The notes beneath the pieces were generated by a model. The model saw nothing but the letters and a program-made list of their open reading frames with translations. It was not told the DNA's origin and ran no database searches. From a virus, in the IMG/VR virus record IMGVR_UViG_3300019093_000011, positions 1 to 57,060 of that record: a stretch of DNA of 57,060 nucleotides, one strand, 5' to 3'. Positions 1-8,044 of this stretch are shown in pieces; position 1 is the stretch's first letter; each line of letters starts with the position of its first letter. A program made the position numbers and the translations under genes.

Positions 1-357
1 CAAAGAACGTGGGCAATTCATCTTCAAAATTGAACTGTGGCCATTCAAATGAAATAGTAGATCCACAAATTCTTGTTGTTCCAGTAGGTCCCATAGTGGT
101 TCAGTCTCCATTAAAGTAGTAAGGTGTAGTTCATCTCTAATGTCCTTATAAACACTGAGATTTAAAAAATCAATTTTAAAATATCCTCTATTTTCTGCTG
201 TTTTGTAATCTATACTAGTAATATTCGTTACTGGGTCATGTGGAATATGTTGTGCGTATATACCTGTATTATGATGAGTATGATCTCGTCTTGCTCGTAT
301 ATGACTAATAATATTTAATATTTTTTCTCGATTTGCAAAGTCTATGTCAATGTCCAT
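1..357 (-). CDS. DnaE-like fragment protein (DNA polymerase III alpha-related), partial
   Basis: The gene runs off the left edge, leaving the first 119 residues. It starts with MDIDIDF, the signature seen in bacterial DnaE around a catalytic acidic pair (PDIDIDF). Residues about 60-80 (SIDYKTAENRGYFKIDFLNL) match the DnaE stretch that ends in GLxKxDFLGL. Similar short DnaE-like proteins are known in marine T4-like phages. The two motifs lie far closer together than in a full polymerase, so this is a reduced derivative and probably not an active polymerase. Its start overlaps the stop of the upstream gene as TAATG, so translation is probably coupled. The family link rests on motif recall; the function is unknown. 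Confidence 0.6.
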   Translation of the reverse strand, partial: MDIDIDFANREKILNIISHIRARRDHTHHNTGIYAQHIPHDPVTNITSIDYKTAENRGYFKIDFLNLSVYKDIRDELHLTTLMETEPLWDLLEQQEFVDLLFHLNGHSSILKMNCPRSL

Positions 358-521
358 TAATGCGCTACCTCGCTATTGAAGAAAATTAATCTAGCATGTT
401 TATGTAAGAATTCACAATATTTTTCTGCGTCTTCTAGTGTGTCAAAACCTTTTAATGCAACATGAATGGACTTTTCCTCTTCATCAATTTCAAAACTTAT
501 TTCTAATTTAGTATATGTCAT
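357..521 (-). CDS. Small conserved phage protein, 54 aa
   Basis: This short ORF reads MTYTKLEISF to FFNSEVAH and has no assigned function. It sits in a tightly coupled row: its ATG overlaps the TGA of the 226-aa gene as ATGA, and its TAA overlaps the ATG of the DnaE-like gene as TAATG. The composition is mixed acidic and hydrophobic, with a beta-rich start followed by a probable helix (residues 28-43). Proteins of this size and pattern occur in the same neighbourhood of marine T4-like phages. Overlap on both sides is the main reason to treat it as real. Confidence 0.65.
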   Translation of the reverse strand: MTYTKLEISFEIDEEEKSIHVALKGFDTLEDAEKYCEFLHKHARLIFFNSEVAH

Positions 522-1198
522 AGATTACTTTCTTTGGCAATTTGTCTAGCAAAATCCACATCATCTGGCAAGGATTTAAATTTCTTAATCCAAAATTCTG
601 GATCAATAGTCGAGCCAATTGATACTAATTGTTCATCATTTAATGTACTTAATAATTTTTTTCCAGTATCGCTATTCAATAAAATCCAAGGACTGATCTT
701 GCCATCTCTAATATCAAAAGTTGCTCTATTTGTTGACACATAAAGAAAATAATGATTCCAAACACTGTCATGTGTATTTGCCCAATCAGTCATGTGCATG
801 ACTGATCTTTGTAGAGCAACTTCAACTGGTTCGTTTTTAACTAAGTTTAAAACGTATTCTTCATACAAACTTTCTCTACACCAATGATCTAGTTTTACTC
901 CGCTAGTGACCACGTAGTCAATATATTTTTCTGGATATAGGGGATTTACATTGCTTATAAAACTGCCAAACTTAACAAAGGCATTATAATAAGGACTCTG
1001 TGCGAATTCCTCATAGGTTTTTGTTTTATCGTTTTTTTGAGTGAGTTTATAAAATCTATCGTAAGTTTGATAGGCCATTTGAACATGTTTTTCATTTTTG
1101 GCTAAGTGTCTACGTTTTTGTTCGCACATATGTACAAACAAAGTTTTTTCTTTGGTAAACTTTGCTTTACAATGTTCGCAACTATATGATTCTGTCAT
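518..1198 (-). CDS. Conserved T4-like phage protein with N-terminal zinc-finger motif
   Basis: This is a 226-aa protein of unknown function. Near the N-terminus, C7 and C10 (CEHC), then H23, C25 and H31, form a C2H2/C2HC-like zinc-binding pattern followed by a basic stretch (KRRH). That suggests nucleic-acid or protein contact. The rest is helical, with ISPWILL near residue 170 and PEFWIKKF near residue 202, and resembles a conserved family of marine T4-like phages. It overlaps both neighbours as ATGA. Its place beside replication genes suggests a DNA-metabolism or regulatory role, but that is inference. Confidence 0.6.
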   Translation of the reverse strand: MTESYSCEHCKAKFTKEKTLFVHMCEQKRRHLAKNEKHVQMAYQTYDRFYKLTQKNDKTKTYEEFAQSPYYNAFVKFGSFISNVNPLYPEKYIDYVVTSGVKLDHWCRESLYEEYVLNLVKNEPVEVALQRSVMHMTDWANTHDSVWNHYFLYVSTNRATFDIRDGKISPWILLNSDTGKKLLSTLNDEQLVSIGSTIDPEFWIKKFKSLPDDVDFARQIAKESNL

Positions 1199-1662
1199 GA
1201 AAAATAATGTTTAATTTCTTCATCGCTCCATCCAAAGCTGATGGCTAGATCTTTTAAATCTTTAGCGGAGTTAATTTTAGCCAAGGTTTCAATGTCGCTG
1301 GATTTTAGTTCAGGGTAGATTTTTTCTAAAAATTTTGTTTTTTTGTTGTTGCCAGTTTTCTTTTTGTGACCAATCCATTCATGAAAATAGTTTTGTTTAG
1401 TTTCATAACCACACATACAAAGCAATTGCCAAAGTAATTTAGGATGTTTACCCAATGAATAAAAATGTTTATTAAAATATTCATTTGTGGCCAACACGTA
1501 GTGTTCTTGTATGTCTCTTTTGGGATTTTTTACAGAACTAACGTATCGATTCAAAAGGAAGAATTTTACCTCTTTTCTTTGTTCATCATCGAGGAGATCC
1601 CATATATCTCTGCCACCTTGATCAATGGCAGACAGGATTTCACTTAGTGTTATTTTGCTCAT
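1195..1662 (-). CDS. gp62: Probable clamp-loader small subunit (gp62-like)
   Basis: This 155-aa protein resembles the T4 gp62 / phage clamp-loader A family. In T4, gp62 works with the AAA+ subunit gp44 to load the sliding clamp gp45 for DNA polymerase gp43. The visible similarity is modest: LLNRYVSS, then ATNEYFNKHF, then HPKLLWQLLCMCG, then a conserved C-terminus (IYPELKSSDIETLAKI and LAISFGWSDEEIKHYF). T4 gp62 is 187 aa, so the size is compatible. No gp44 or gp45 is next to it here, which weakens the call; it could be another conserved replication-region protein. It overlaps the 226-aa gene as ATGA. Confidence 0.45.
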   Translation of the reverse strand: MSKITLSEILSAIDQGGRDIWDLLDDEQRKEVKFFLLNRYVSSVKNPKRDIQEHYVLATNEYFNKHFYSLGKHPKLLWQLLCMCGYETKQNYFHEWIGHKKKTGNNKKTKFLEKIYPELKSSDIETLAKINSAKDLKDLAISFGWSDEEIKHYFS

Positions 1663-1900
1663 AATTGTTGCTTAGTTTGTGTATTAGTATAGCACGATCA
1701 AGGGCCTTTTGTAAAGTAGGATTGGTTTTCGCTGCTGCTCTAATCTCCTGCCAAAGTACAGTTTGTTCAGCTTCCACAAGCAAATCACGTGCTCGTTCAC
1801 TCATGGAGTGCAATGTTTTTTTAGTGGAGCCAAATGGTCTACTGTAAACAGTTTCACCTCCATCAGGGCTTTCGTAAACTATCCTATCTTGATTCATCAT
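1640..1900 (-). CDS. Conserved hypothetical phage protein, 86 aa
   Basis: This small soluble protein has no known function. The N-terminal segment YESPDGGETVYSRPFGS is a recognisable signature of a short protein family in marine T4-like phages. The remainder is a predicted helix pair (SERARDLLVEAEQTVLW and LQKALDRAILIHKL). It overlaps the upstream 168-aa gene as ATGA and the next gene by 23 bases, so it belongs to the replication transcript. Either of the first two methionines could be the start. Confidence 0.6.
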   Translation of the reverse strand: MMNQDRIVYESPDGGETVYSRPFGSTKKTLHSMSERARDLLVEAEQTVLWQEIRAAAKTNPTLQKALDRAILIHKLSNNYEQNNTK

Positions 1901-2403
1901 AATATTTTACTAATATCTATGAGTTCACTTTGACGGCTAACTTCTTTGATGAAAAACACGCATTCTGGCTTTTCTTCATAATCCAATGGAGTAACCAATA
2001 AATGATTGTTACGCATTTTAGGAAAGTACCATTTGACATCATTATAAAAATTCACAATTTCAATTGGTCTATAGTCGATTTTAAAGCTACTTAGTGGATT
2101 AAACACTATGGCGTCAAAACCACGGTCATTCAAGCTGGTCAATGGTAAGATTTCTGCATCCACGTTACTGGTACTGTCCCCCACAGCAATGCTCCAATCT
2201 ATTGGCATAGAAATTTCTTTGTCGCCAATTTTTAGTACAATTGCTGGACTATTAAAACTTTCTAAAAAGATTAATGGTACAAAAAAGAAATCTGGATTTT
2301 TTGGATCGCTGTTGTCTAATATGGAAAACCGAGTATTTTCGTCTACTTCTTCTGGTAAATTATTCAATGAGAATAATTTATTTTCTAATGTCAATATCTG
2401 CAT
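1897..2403 (-). CDS. Conserved phage protein next to uvsW, 168 aa
   Basis: This is a conserved protein of unknown function that starts 2 bases after the uvsW stop. It has an internal block rich in aromatic and basic residues (FKIDYRPIEIVNFYNDVKW followed by PKMRNNHLLVTPL) that is typical of a family found beside uvsW in marine T4-like phages. It has no signal peptide or membrane segment. Its genetic linkage to UvsW suggests a role in recombination or replication restart, but nothing in the sequence shows an activity. Confidence 0.6.
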   Translation of the reverse strand: MQILTLENKLFSLNNLPEEVDENTRFSILDNSDPKNPDFFFVPLIFLESFNSPAIVLKIGDKEISMPIDWSIAVGDSTSNVDAEILPLTSLNDRGFDAIVFNPLSSFKIDYRPIEIVNFYNDVKWYFPKMRNNHLLVTPLDYEEKPECVFFIKEVSRQSELIDISKIL

Positions 2404-2405
2404 GG

Positions 2406-3875
2406 TTATTTTTGCCAGTCTATCTTTTCTAAAGAGAAAGGATAATGTGCGTCCTTATAAAATTTTTTTCGTTCTGTGAGATGACGTTTAGCGAATTTAC
2501 ATGTGCTAGTAATATCCCAAATTTTCACAAAGTCTTTGTCTTCGGCTCTTCTAATTCCTCGTCCAATGCTTTGAATAACTCTGACAAAACTTTTTCCTGG
2601 TTCCAAAAGGACCAAATTAAAAATCCTGGGGATATTAATGCCAACGGCAGCAACGCCATAAGTGGCCACGATAATTTTATTGTCGCTAGTTTTGATTTCG
2701 TCATATTCTTCTTTCCTATCTTTGGTCTTTACTTCGCCTGAAATAAACACACTGCCTTCAATTTCATTTACTATGAATTTGCCTGAATCTATTCTGTTTA
2801 CTAGTACTAAAGTATTGCCTGAGTCTGCTATTTGTTTAATTAATTTACTTACAAACTTCATCCTGTCCTCATCTGTGACAAGATACTTTAATTCTTCTGC
2901 ATATGTTCTAAATTCTGGCACATCCAATAATTGTGAAATAGTTACGTGACAATTACTAAGCACACCTTTTTCCTGTAATGCATGAGCTGAAATACCACCT
3001 ACAACTGGCCCAATTGATGCAAAAATAACTTCACTTTCATGTTTAGCTTTGGGCACAGTGCCAGTTAATCCCCAACGTATGCAAGCATTATTTAAGTTAC
3101 GTGTGAGTAAATTCTTTAGTACATCAGCTTTGGCCATATGTACTTCATCAACAATTACTGCCCTAACTCCGTCTAAAAATTCAGCCAAAGTTAATTGATC
3201 CTCCACTGCACCTTTACTTTTTTTATCTAGTATATTGAGACTTTGCCAAGTACAAATTGTATGAGTTTTGTTTAAATCTTTGCGATCACCATAGTATACG
3301 CCAACGTCCAAGCCCACGTTGATATAATCTTCTTCTGTTTGTTCAACTAGACTTTTATTGGGCACAATAGTAATTGTTCTGCCATATTGTTCACATAATT
3401 GACTCAATGTGGCAGTAGTAATAGTTTTGCCAGCACCTGTGGCAATTTCCTGTAAGCTATGTGGATTCTTTAAAAATGTGTTAATGGCGTCAACTTGATA
3501 ATCACGTAGCATGATAGGTTGTCCAGCCATTTGATGACCTTCTGGCCATACTTTTCCTTGATCATGCCAATATGTTTCTGTTACTGGTGCAAAGTCAATG
3601 TTTACGGCTGTTCTATTATCATTGACGTCAGTGACTTCAATTTTCATCTCTTCTAGTAGTTCTAGAATCTTTTCTATTTGATATAAGTAGCCACTGCCGC
3701 CAATACTAAACATGCTGATTGCGCCATCCCACCGTCCTAATTTATAGCTGGGACGATGTCTTGCGGTGGGATCTTGAAATTTAAAAGTATTAGCCAACTT
3801 TCTTCGTGCCTCAATGGGAAGCCCTTCAAGTTTTATGTTAACTTCGTCTTTGATTATTAATTTACATGATGACAT
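2406..3875 (-). CDS. uvsW: UvsW, recombination/replication DNA helicase (SF2)
   Basis: This is an SF2 ATP-dependent helicase of 489 aa (T4 UvsW is 503 aa). In T4 it unwinds R-loops and D-loops, drives branch migration and helps switch from origin-dependent to recombination-dependent replication. Helicase motifs are complete and in order: Walker A ATGAGKT (145-151), DEVH-type Walker B (243-246), motif III TGT (271-273), and motif VI QSIGRGIRR (435-443). Residues 1-100 form the small DNA-binding N-domain region. The gene overlaps the 388-aa upstream gene by 14 bases and is transcribed with it. Confidence 0.93.
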   Translation of the reverse strand: MSSCKLIIKDEVNIKLEGLPIEARRKLANTFKFQDPTARHRPSYKLGRWDGAISMFSIGGSGYLYQIEKILELLEEMKIEVTDVNDNRTAVNIDFAPVTETYWHDQGKVWPEGHQMAGQPIMLRDYQVDAINTFLKNPHSLQEIATGAGKTITTATLSQLCEQYGRTITIVPNKSLVEQTEEDYINVGLDVGVYYGDRKDLNKTHTICTWQSLNILDKKSKGAVEDQLTLAEFLDGVRAVIVDEVHMAKADVLKNLLTRNLNNACIRWGLTGTVPKAKHESEVIFASIGPVVGGISAHALQEKGVLSNCHVTISQLLDVPEFRTYAEELKYLVTDEDRMKFVSKLIKQIADSGNTLVLVNRIDSGKFIVNEIEGSVFISGEVKTKDRKEEYDEIKTSDNKIIVATYGVAAVGINIPRIFNLVLLEPGKSFVRVIQSIGRGIRRAEDKDFVKIWDITSTCKFAKRHLTERKKFYKDAHYPFSLEKIDWQK

Positions 3876-5028
3876 CAGTTTTTACGCTTATTGGAGTAAT
3901 TGTTGTATAGTATACAACAAGATCGCAGGAATTGCAATAGAGCACGCTGCGATTATTTCTAAAACTATTTGTGAATGTTATTACGGTATCTGGATACCAT
4001 TCATTATTAACCATAAATTTAGGGATTTTTCCATTTGCAGTACCCACAATTTTGGTATCTATGTTTAATTTTTTATTATATGAATTTTCAGAAATTATTT
4101 TATTAAATTCTTTACCATCATTTTTATTGTCAAATCTAAAATAAATTCCCACATTATTTTCATTTAATTCATCTAGAGAATTTTTGATGATTTTTAGCTG
4201 TTGTGTGCAATTTGTAGGTTTATACTCGTCAAAAATGAACAAAATTTTGTCTCTTTTTAGTACAGCCAAACTTTTTAAAATATCAACTAAAGTAACTTGT
4301 TCGGGATCTAAATAGACAGTGACCTTTTTTCTATTAGCAATTTTATAAGCCAATGTTTCTTCAATATTTTTGTCAAAATTTGGTGAAAATTCGTATTGAT
4401 AGCGAATTTTTCGATCTAAAATTAATAAGTCATTTTGTAGTATATCTTCTTTGATTTTTTCTTGATTAATATTTTTAAAATCAAATTTTGATTGAGTTAG
4501 TTCAACATCAATATTTTTTATTTTTTCCACTAGTTCTAAAAAATCCTCAGAAAATTCAAAATTTAGTGGGTTCAATGCTTCATAAATGGTGATTAAGTTT
4601 TTTTCCTCTAGTGCAAAAAAGACATGTTTTCCTTCATTATGTTTTTTATCAATCTGAGCAATTTTTTCTAAATCTTTTAAAATTTTTACAATGTCTCGAT
4701 CATAGGTAAAGCTAACATTTATTAAAAATTCCTTATTTGGGGCTTGAGTAATACTCACTTGCCTAATCTTATTTAGAATTTTGAAATCTTTCTTCCAAGT
4801 AAGATTATCTAGGACGCCAAGTAAACTCGAGTCCACAAAGTTCAAACATTCCGTATTTGTTTTTAGAATTTTTACTACTAAGTTGGCCTGTGATTGGGTA
4901 ATATAATCATCGGTATCCAATAATTTGGATATACTTTTTAGTATACGGTAATCTTTTGGTGGTATAGCGGGAGTTAAATTATCAGAGTCGCAATCTGCCA
5001 ATTTGAAAACAATATCATCTATATGCAT
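3862..5028 (-). CDS. Hypothetical protein, 388 aa, upstream of uvsW
   Basis: I do not recognise a function. The N-terminal part (PPKDYRILKSISKLL, then ITQSQANLVVKIL) resembles a small helical module seen in other large-phage replication proteins. The middle is lysine-rich and probably helical. The C-terminal third carries repeated hydrophobic strand patterns (ILFIFDEY, VGIYFRF) and a cysteine pair in YCNSC near residue 366. It is the first gene after a perfect sigma70 promoter, and its ATG falls where transcription should start, so the mRNA may be leaderless. It overlaps uvsW by 14 bases, so the two are probably made together early. Confidence 0.6.
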   Translation of the reverse strand: MHIDDIVFKLADCDSDNLTPAIPPKDYRILKSISKLLDTDDYITQSQANLVVKILKTNTECLNFVDSSLLGVLDNLTWKKDFKILNKIRQVSITQAPNKEFLINVSFTYDRDIVKILKDLEKIAQIDKKHNEGKHVFFALEEKNLITIYEALNPLNFEFSEDFLELVEKIKNIDVELTQSKFDFKNINQEKIKEDILQNDLLILDRKIRYQYEFSPNFDKNIEETLAYKIANRKKVTVYLDPEQVTLVDILKSLAVLKRDKILFIFDEYKPTNCTQQLKIIKNSLDELNENNVGIYFRFDNKNDGKEFNKIISENSYNKKLNIDTKIVGTANGKIPKFMVNNEWYPDTVITFTNSFRNNRSVLYCNSCDLVVYYTTITPISVKTDVIM

Positions 5029-5035
5029 GTGGTTA

Positions 5036-5064
5036 ATTATATATTAGCAAATAGTCGTTGTCAA
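5036..5064 (-). promoter_or_regulatory. Consensus sigma70-type (early) promoter for the 388-aa gene and uvsW operon
   Basis: On the minus strand TTGACA (5064-5059) and TATAAT (5041-5036) are separated by exactly 17 bases, matching the sigma70 consensus at all 12 positions. Expected initiation is around 5028-5030, at the ATG of the downstream gene (5028-5026). The promoter lies in the short gap and in the 3' end of the preceding gene. Confidence 0.85.
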
Positions 5065-5904
5065 GTTAGTATTGTCCAACAAACGTGCTAATGGTATGCC
5101 ATCTGCGATTTCTTCCACAGTCCACTCGGTATGAGTAATTTTTTCGAACCATTCAGTCCTATTAGGTAAGTAGGGCTGATTTATTTGATCAATGGTTGTT
5201 GCCACATCATGGGCCAAGCTGGAAATATCAGTAACTATTGGTGTTCCATTGATAGCTGCTTGTATGCCAACACCACTGTTATAATTAATGATAGTAGAAT
5301 ACTCAAAATTTAGGTCATACTTGTCATAAGTGCCCTCAATTTTTTTAGGCATGCTCATGAATATGTTTTTTCCTGTAAAATTACCAATATAAAATCGTGG
5401 ATGGGTTCGAACAATGATATCTCGGCCAGTATGCTCTCTTATCTTTTCTATTTGTGTTAAAACCCAATCATGCACAGTCAAAGGTGTTGTCCATTGAAGG
5501 CTATTTTCGTGCTGTGCTGCGATTAGTATTGGTGCTTGCGGGTCAATTTTTCGAGTAACCAGCTCGATACCTAATTTTTTGCCTCTGTTTGGATCTAAAT
5601 TTTCCTTATTGGCATAATTACCATATTTTGTAATATTGTTTAGGGCAACTTTCCAAGTTCTTCCACGATCCAATGCACCAACTTCCAATATAAAAACAGG
5701 TTTTCCTTGTTTTCTATAATGTTCGTAGACTAAGTGATTTTTTTGCATTCTTCCCTGCCATAGTACGCTCCATATTAGAGCAGCATCTGAGTCCATGCTG
5801 TTTTCTACGGCACTAATTTTAAATTTTTTGCAGCTATCCAAAAAACTTTGCCAAATTGGTTGAGATTTTTGAGCTGTTTGGTCTGGAAAATAGGATATAT
5901 ACAT
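5044..5904 (-). CDS. Capsule-polysaccharide transferase-like protein (KpsC/KpsS type)
   Basis: This 286-aa protein resembles bacterial capsule polysaccharide biosynthesis proteins (KpsC/KpsS-like, GT-B-fold sugar transferases). Visible motifs are RTHPR (166-170) in the second Rossmann half and NYNSGVGIQAAINGTPIV (207-224). The latter matches the family pattern in which a serine/glycine loop precedes a GTPV segment and binds the nucleotide sugar. There is no signal peptide. It starts 16 bases from the divergent glycosyltransferase at 5921. It probably takes part in building or modifying a surface glycan or a glycosylated phage component; the substrate is unknown. Confidence 0.55.
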   Translation of the reverse strand: MYISYFPDQTAQKSQPIWQSFLDSCKKFKISAVENSMDSDAALIWSVLWQGRMQKNHLVYEHYRKQGKPVFILEVGALDRGRTWKVALNNITKYGNYANKENLDPNRGKKLGIELVTRKIDPQAPILIAAQHENSLQWTTPLTVHDWVLTQIEKIREHTGRDIIVRTHPRFYIGNFTGKNIFMSMPKKIEGTYDKYDLNFEYSTIINYNSGVGIQAAINGTPIVTDISSLAHDVATTIDQINQPYLPNRTEWFEKITHTEWTVEEIADGIPLARLLDNTNLTTTIC

Positions 5905-5920
5905 ATATTATTATTTAATC

Positions 5921-6717
5921 TTGAAACTGCCACCTTTATTAGGGGAATTCCCCCAAACTGACGTTTGTTTTTATGTAGCTGCTGATGAAACGTATTTTAA
6001 TCAGCATGCCAAACCGTTGATTCACAGTATTAGACAGTATTTTTCATATCCCATACACTTTCATTTATATAATCCCAGTGATGCGTCAAAAAAATGGTGC
6101 GAAGTCAATGATATTGATTATAGTTATGAAGTAGTTGATGTAAAAATTGTTGATCCAGCATTTAAAATTTACCGTAACATGCCTACTGATATAGAATTGC
6201 AGCGTCGGCGTAGTAAAATGATCAAGCCTGGTGAAAATGTTGAAAAAATTCGTAATGAGTTGATGAAAACTTATTATGCCTGTACTAGATTTGTAAGATT
6301 AAGTGAATTATTGGTTAACCCTACTTACGTTATTATGTTAGACACTGATAGTTTAGTTAGAAATAGATTTGACTTATTAAGTAAGGATTCTGACATTCAT
6401 ATCTATGAAAAAAATCATCGAAGCCATGTAAATTATACGCAACATTGGCCAGTACTATATTTTATACTGGTACGCAGGGTAGTTATGACTTAATGCAAGA
6501 TCATGCTCGACTAATTAGAGAGGAATATGCCAAAGACACACTATATTGGTTTTTAGATCAAGAAACATTAGACATAGCCATACAAAAATATTCTAAACAG
6601 CCATTAGCGTTAAGTTTTGTAGATTTTGAAATGAAAGACGCCAGTAACATATGGTGCGCCAAAGGTCCTAGAAAGAATCTGTCTATCTGGCTCGAAGAAG
6701 TTAAAAATTACCTATAA
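5921..6717 (+). CDS. GT-A glycosyltransferase, reading frame broken by a -1 shift at an A-run
   Basis: Two frames together encode one glycosyltransferase of about 265 aa. The first frame (5921-6493) has a GT8-like start (DVCFYVAADETYF) and a DxD metal-binding motif, LDTDS (141-143). It drifts into non-conserved sequence after residue 164. Moving to the -1 frame at the seven-A run 6408-6414 continues with CKLYATLASTIFYTGTQGS and runs to a stop at 6717. The zero-frame codons AAA AAT allow a classic A AAA AAT slip, so programmed frameshifting, a mutation or a missing A in the assembly are all possible. The start is TTG, with no ATG nearby. It is on the opposite strand to most of the island. Confidence 0.7.
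6408..6415 (+). other. Frame-change site (A7 run, candidate -1 slippery sequence)
   Basis: Seven consecutive A bases followed by T are read in the zero frame as GAA AAA AAT. The -1 frame stays open from here to 6717 and carries the conserved C-terminal half of the glycosyltransferase. Both codons in the slip window can re-pair in the -1 frame. Confidence 0.6.
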
Positions 6718-6720
6718 ATA
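6713..6720 (+). promoter_or_regulatory. T4-type late promoter octamer TATAAATA
   Basis: This is an exact match to the T4 late promoter -10 element recognised by gp55-bound RNA polymerase. It overlaps the last codons of the glycosyltransferase and lies 24 bases before the ATG of the oxygenase-like gene at 6745. Confidence 0.7.
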
Positions 6721-6744
6721 TATGTAATTGTTTTTGGATAGATT

Positions 6745-7368
6745 ATGAATATTATTAATGAACGTACTGAACCTGCTATTATAGATTTTGAAATTCCATC
6801 TTTATCAAAAATTGATTTTGATAAGTTATATAGTTACCCCCCAATAGAGCAGAAGTATAATACATTGTACGTGAATCCTGGAAGGTATGATTTACCATAT
6901 CATACTCCAGAACATATTGAGTTATGCCACTTTCTTGAAAGAGACTTATATGATATTTTTAAAAAACTTATGGAAATGGATCAATTTCGTTGGCCAATTT
7001 TAGATACAGGGTTTCAAAATTTTGATTGTTTTTATAGAACAAAAGTTAAAAAAGACCAAGGACTATATCTATCAGTAATGATATACAAGCCTGGCTTTTC
7101 TATGCCGTGGCATTTAGATAATAGATTTGCTGTACTTAACGGAATTATTAATGTCAATGACCATGAAACACAGACATGTTTTTCTACAACAGGCCAAGGA
7201 TGGAATCAGGATACTCAATGTCCTTTAAATGAACACATGATTATTCATCGTGGCACAAAAAAGAAATTTCAAGGAACTGCTTGGACAAACAATGAATTAG
7301 CTTGGCATTGTGTTCCCAAAGTACCTATAGAAAGAAAAGTAATATTATTTGGTGTTAACCTTAGGTAG
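6745..7368 (+). CDS. Probable 2-oxoglutarate/Fe(II)-dependent oxygenase
   Basis: This 207-aa protein has the layout of a small double-stranded beta-helix dioxygenase. H123 and D125 in PWHLD form the HxD iron ligands, H188 (AWHCV) is the candidate distal histidine, and R197 (IERKVILFGVN) is placed to hold 2-oxoglutarate. Such enzymes hydroxylate or demethylate protein side chains, nucleic acid or small molecules; the substrate here is unknown. It has its own exact late promoter and is convergent with the methyltransferase, the two genes overlapping by 8 bases at their 3' ends. A cupin-type protein without oxygenase activity is the alternative. Confidence 0.6.
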   Translation: MNIINERTEPAIIDFEIPSLSKIDFDKLYSYPPIEQKYNTLYVNPGRYDLPYHTPEHIELCHFLERDLYDIFKKLMEMDQFRWPILDTGFQNFDCFYRTKVKKDQGLYLSVMIYKPGFSMPWHLDNRFAVLNGIINVNDHETQTCFSTTGQGWNQDTQCPLNEHMIIHRGTKKKFQGTAWTNNELAWHCVPKVPIERKVILFGVNLR

Positions 7369-8044
7369 GACGTAAGTATATAATACACATATCACACCCT
7401 TGAATAATTTCCCCGTCTGGCCGTGTAATAGTTGACGGGCATTCTAACGAAAAAGTTAAATTATTAGCAATACAAAAATCTAATGTCGTTTTTTTAATTC
7501 CCATATATACACAGTCATCAACCAAAATTATTCCTGATTTTTTCATATTAGCATGTGCATATGACAAATCAGCTAACAATGAATCAGTTGAATGGTCGCC
7601 GTCTATTATAATAAGATCAACATTAGCTACATCCATGGTATGCCAATTTCCCTCAAATAGAGCAAGATTGGTACAATTATTTTTATATATCTGTTGTATT
7701 TTTACAAGGGAATTAGCTTGAATGTTAACAGCTGGATACCAATCCTGTATCATTTTTAAATGTTTGTCATGATCAAGTTTTGTGAAATACACTTCAAAAT
7801 CATTTATATCGGCTGTAACAATTGATTTATCGGGAAAAATTTTAGCCAGTTTATACGCTGTACCACCAGCAAAGGTACCGATCTCAAGTATATTATTTAA
7901 ATTATATTTGTTTATAGTATTAATAATAAATTCTAATTTAACCCCTCCTATTAAAGATAAGGGGTTATTTATGAATATTTCTTCTATAAAAAAGTTATCT
8001 AACTGATTATCAAATTCATACATATTAAATCCATTCTGTGCCAT
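7361..8044 (-). CDS. SAM-dependent methyltransferase (class I, Methyltransf_24-like)
   Basis: This is a 227-aa Rossmann-fold methyltransferase. Motif I is EIGTFAGG (54-61), and SAM ribose contact is expected near ADI (78-80). IDGDHS (147-152) and VDD (175-177) are the acidic motifs typical of the Methyltransf_24/CmcI group found in sugar, polyketide and surface-polysaccharide clusters. It overlaps the SDR-like gene upstream by 20 bases, so the two are co-translated. It likely O-methylates a sugar or another product of the neighbouring enzymes, though the substrate is not visible. Confidence 0.75.
   Translation of the reverse strand: MAQNGFNMYEFDNQLDNFFIEEIFINNPLSLIGGVKLEFIINTINKYNLNNILEIGTFAGGTAYKLAKIFPDKSIVTADINDFEVYFTKLDHDKHLKMIQDWYPAVNIQANSLVKIQQIYKNNCTNLALFEGNWHTMDVANVDLIIIDGDHSTDSLLADLSYAHANMKKSGIILVDDCVYMGIKKTTLDFCIANNLTFSLECPSTITRPDGEIIQGCDMCIIYLRPT

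Noticed and set aside
5921-7368. A bacterial genomic origin for the whole island
   Set aside because: Phage replication and virion genes flank it on both sides with the same tight packing, so it is within a phage genome even if some genes came from bacteria.
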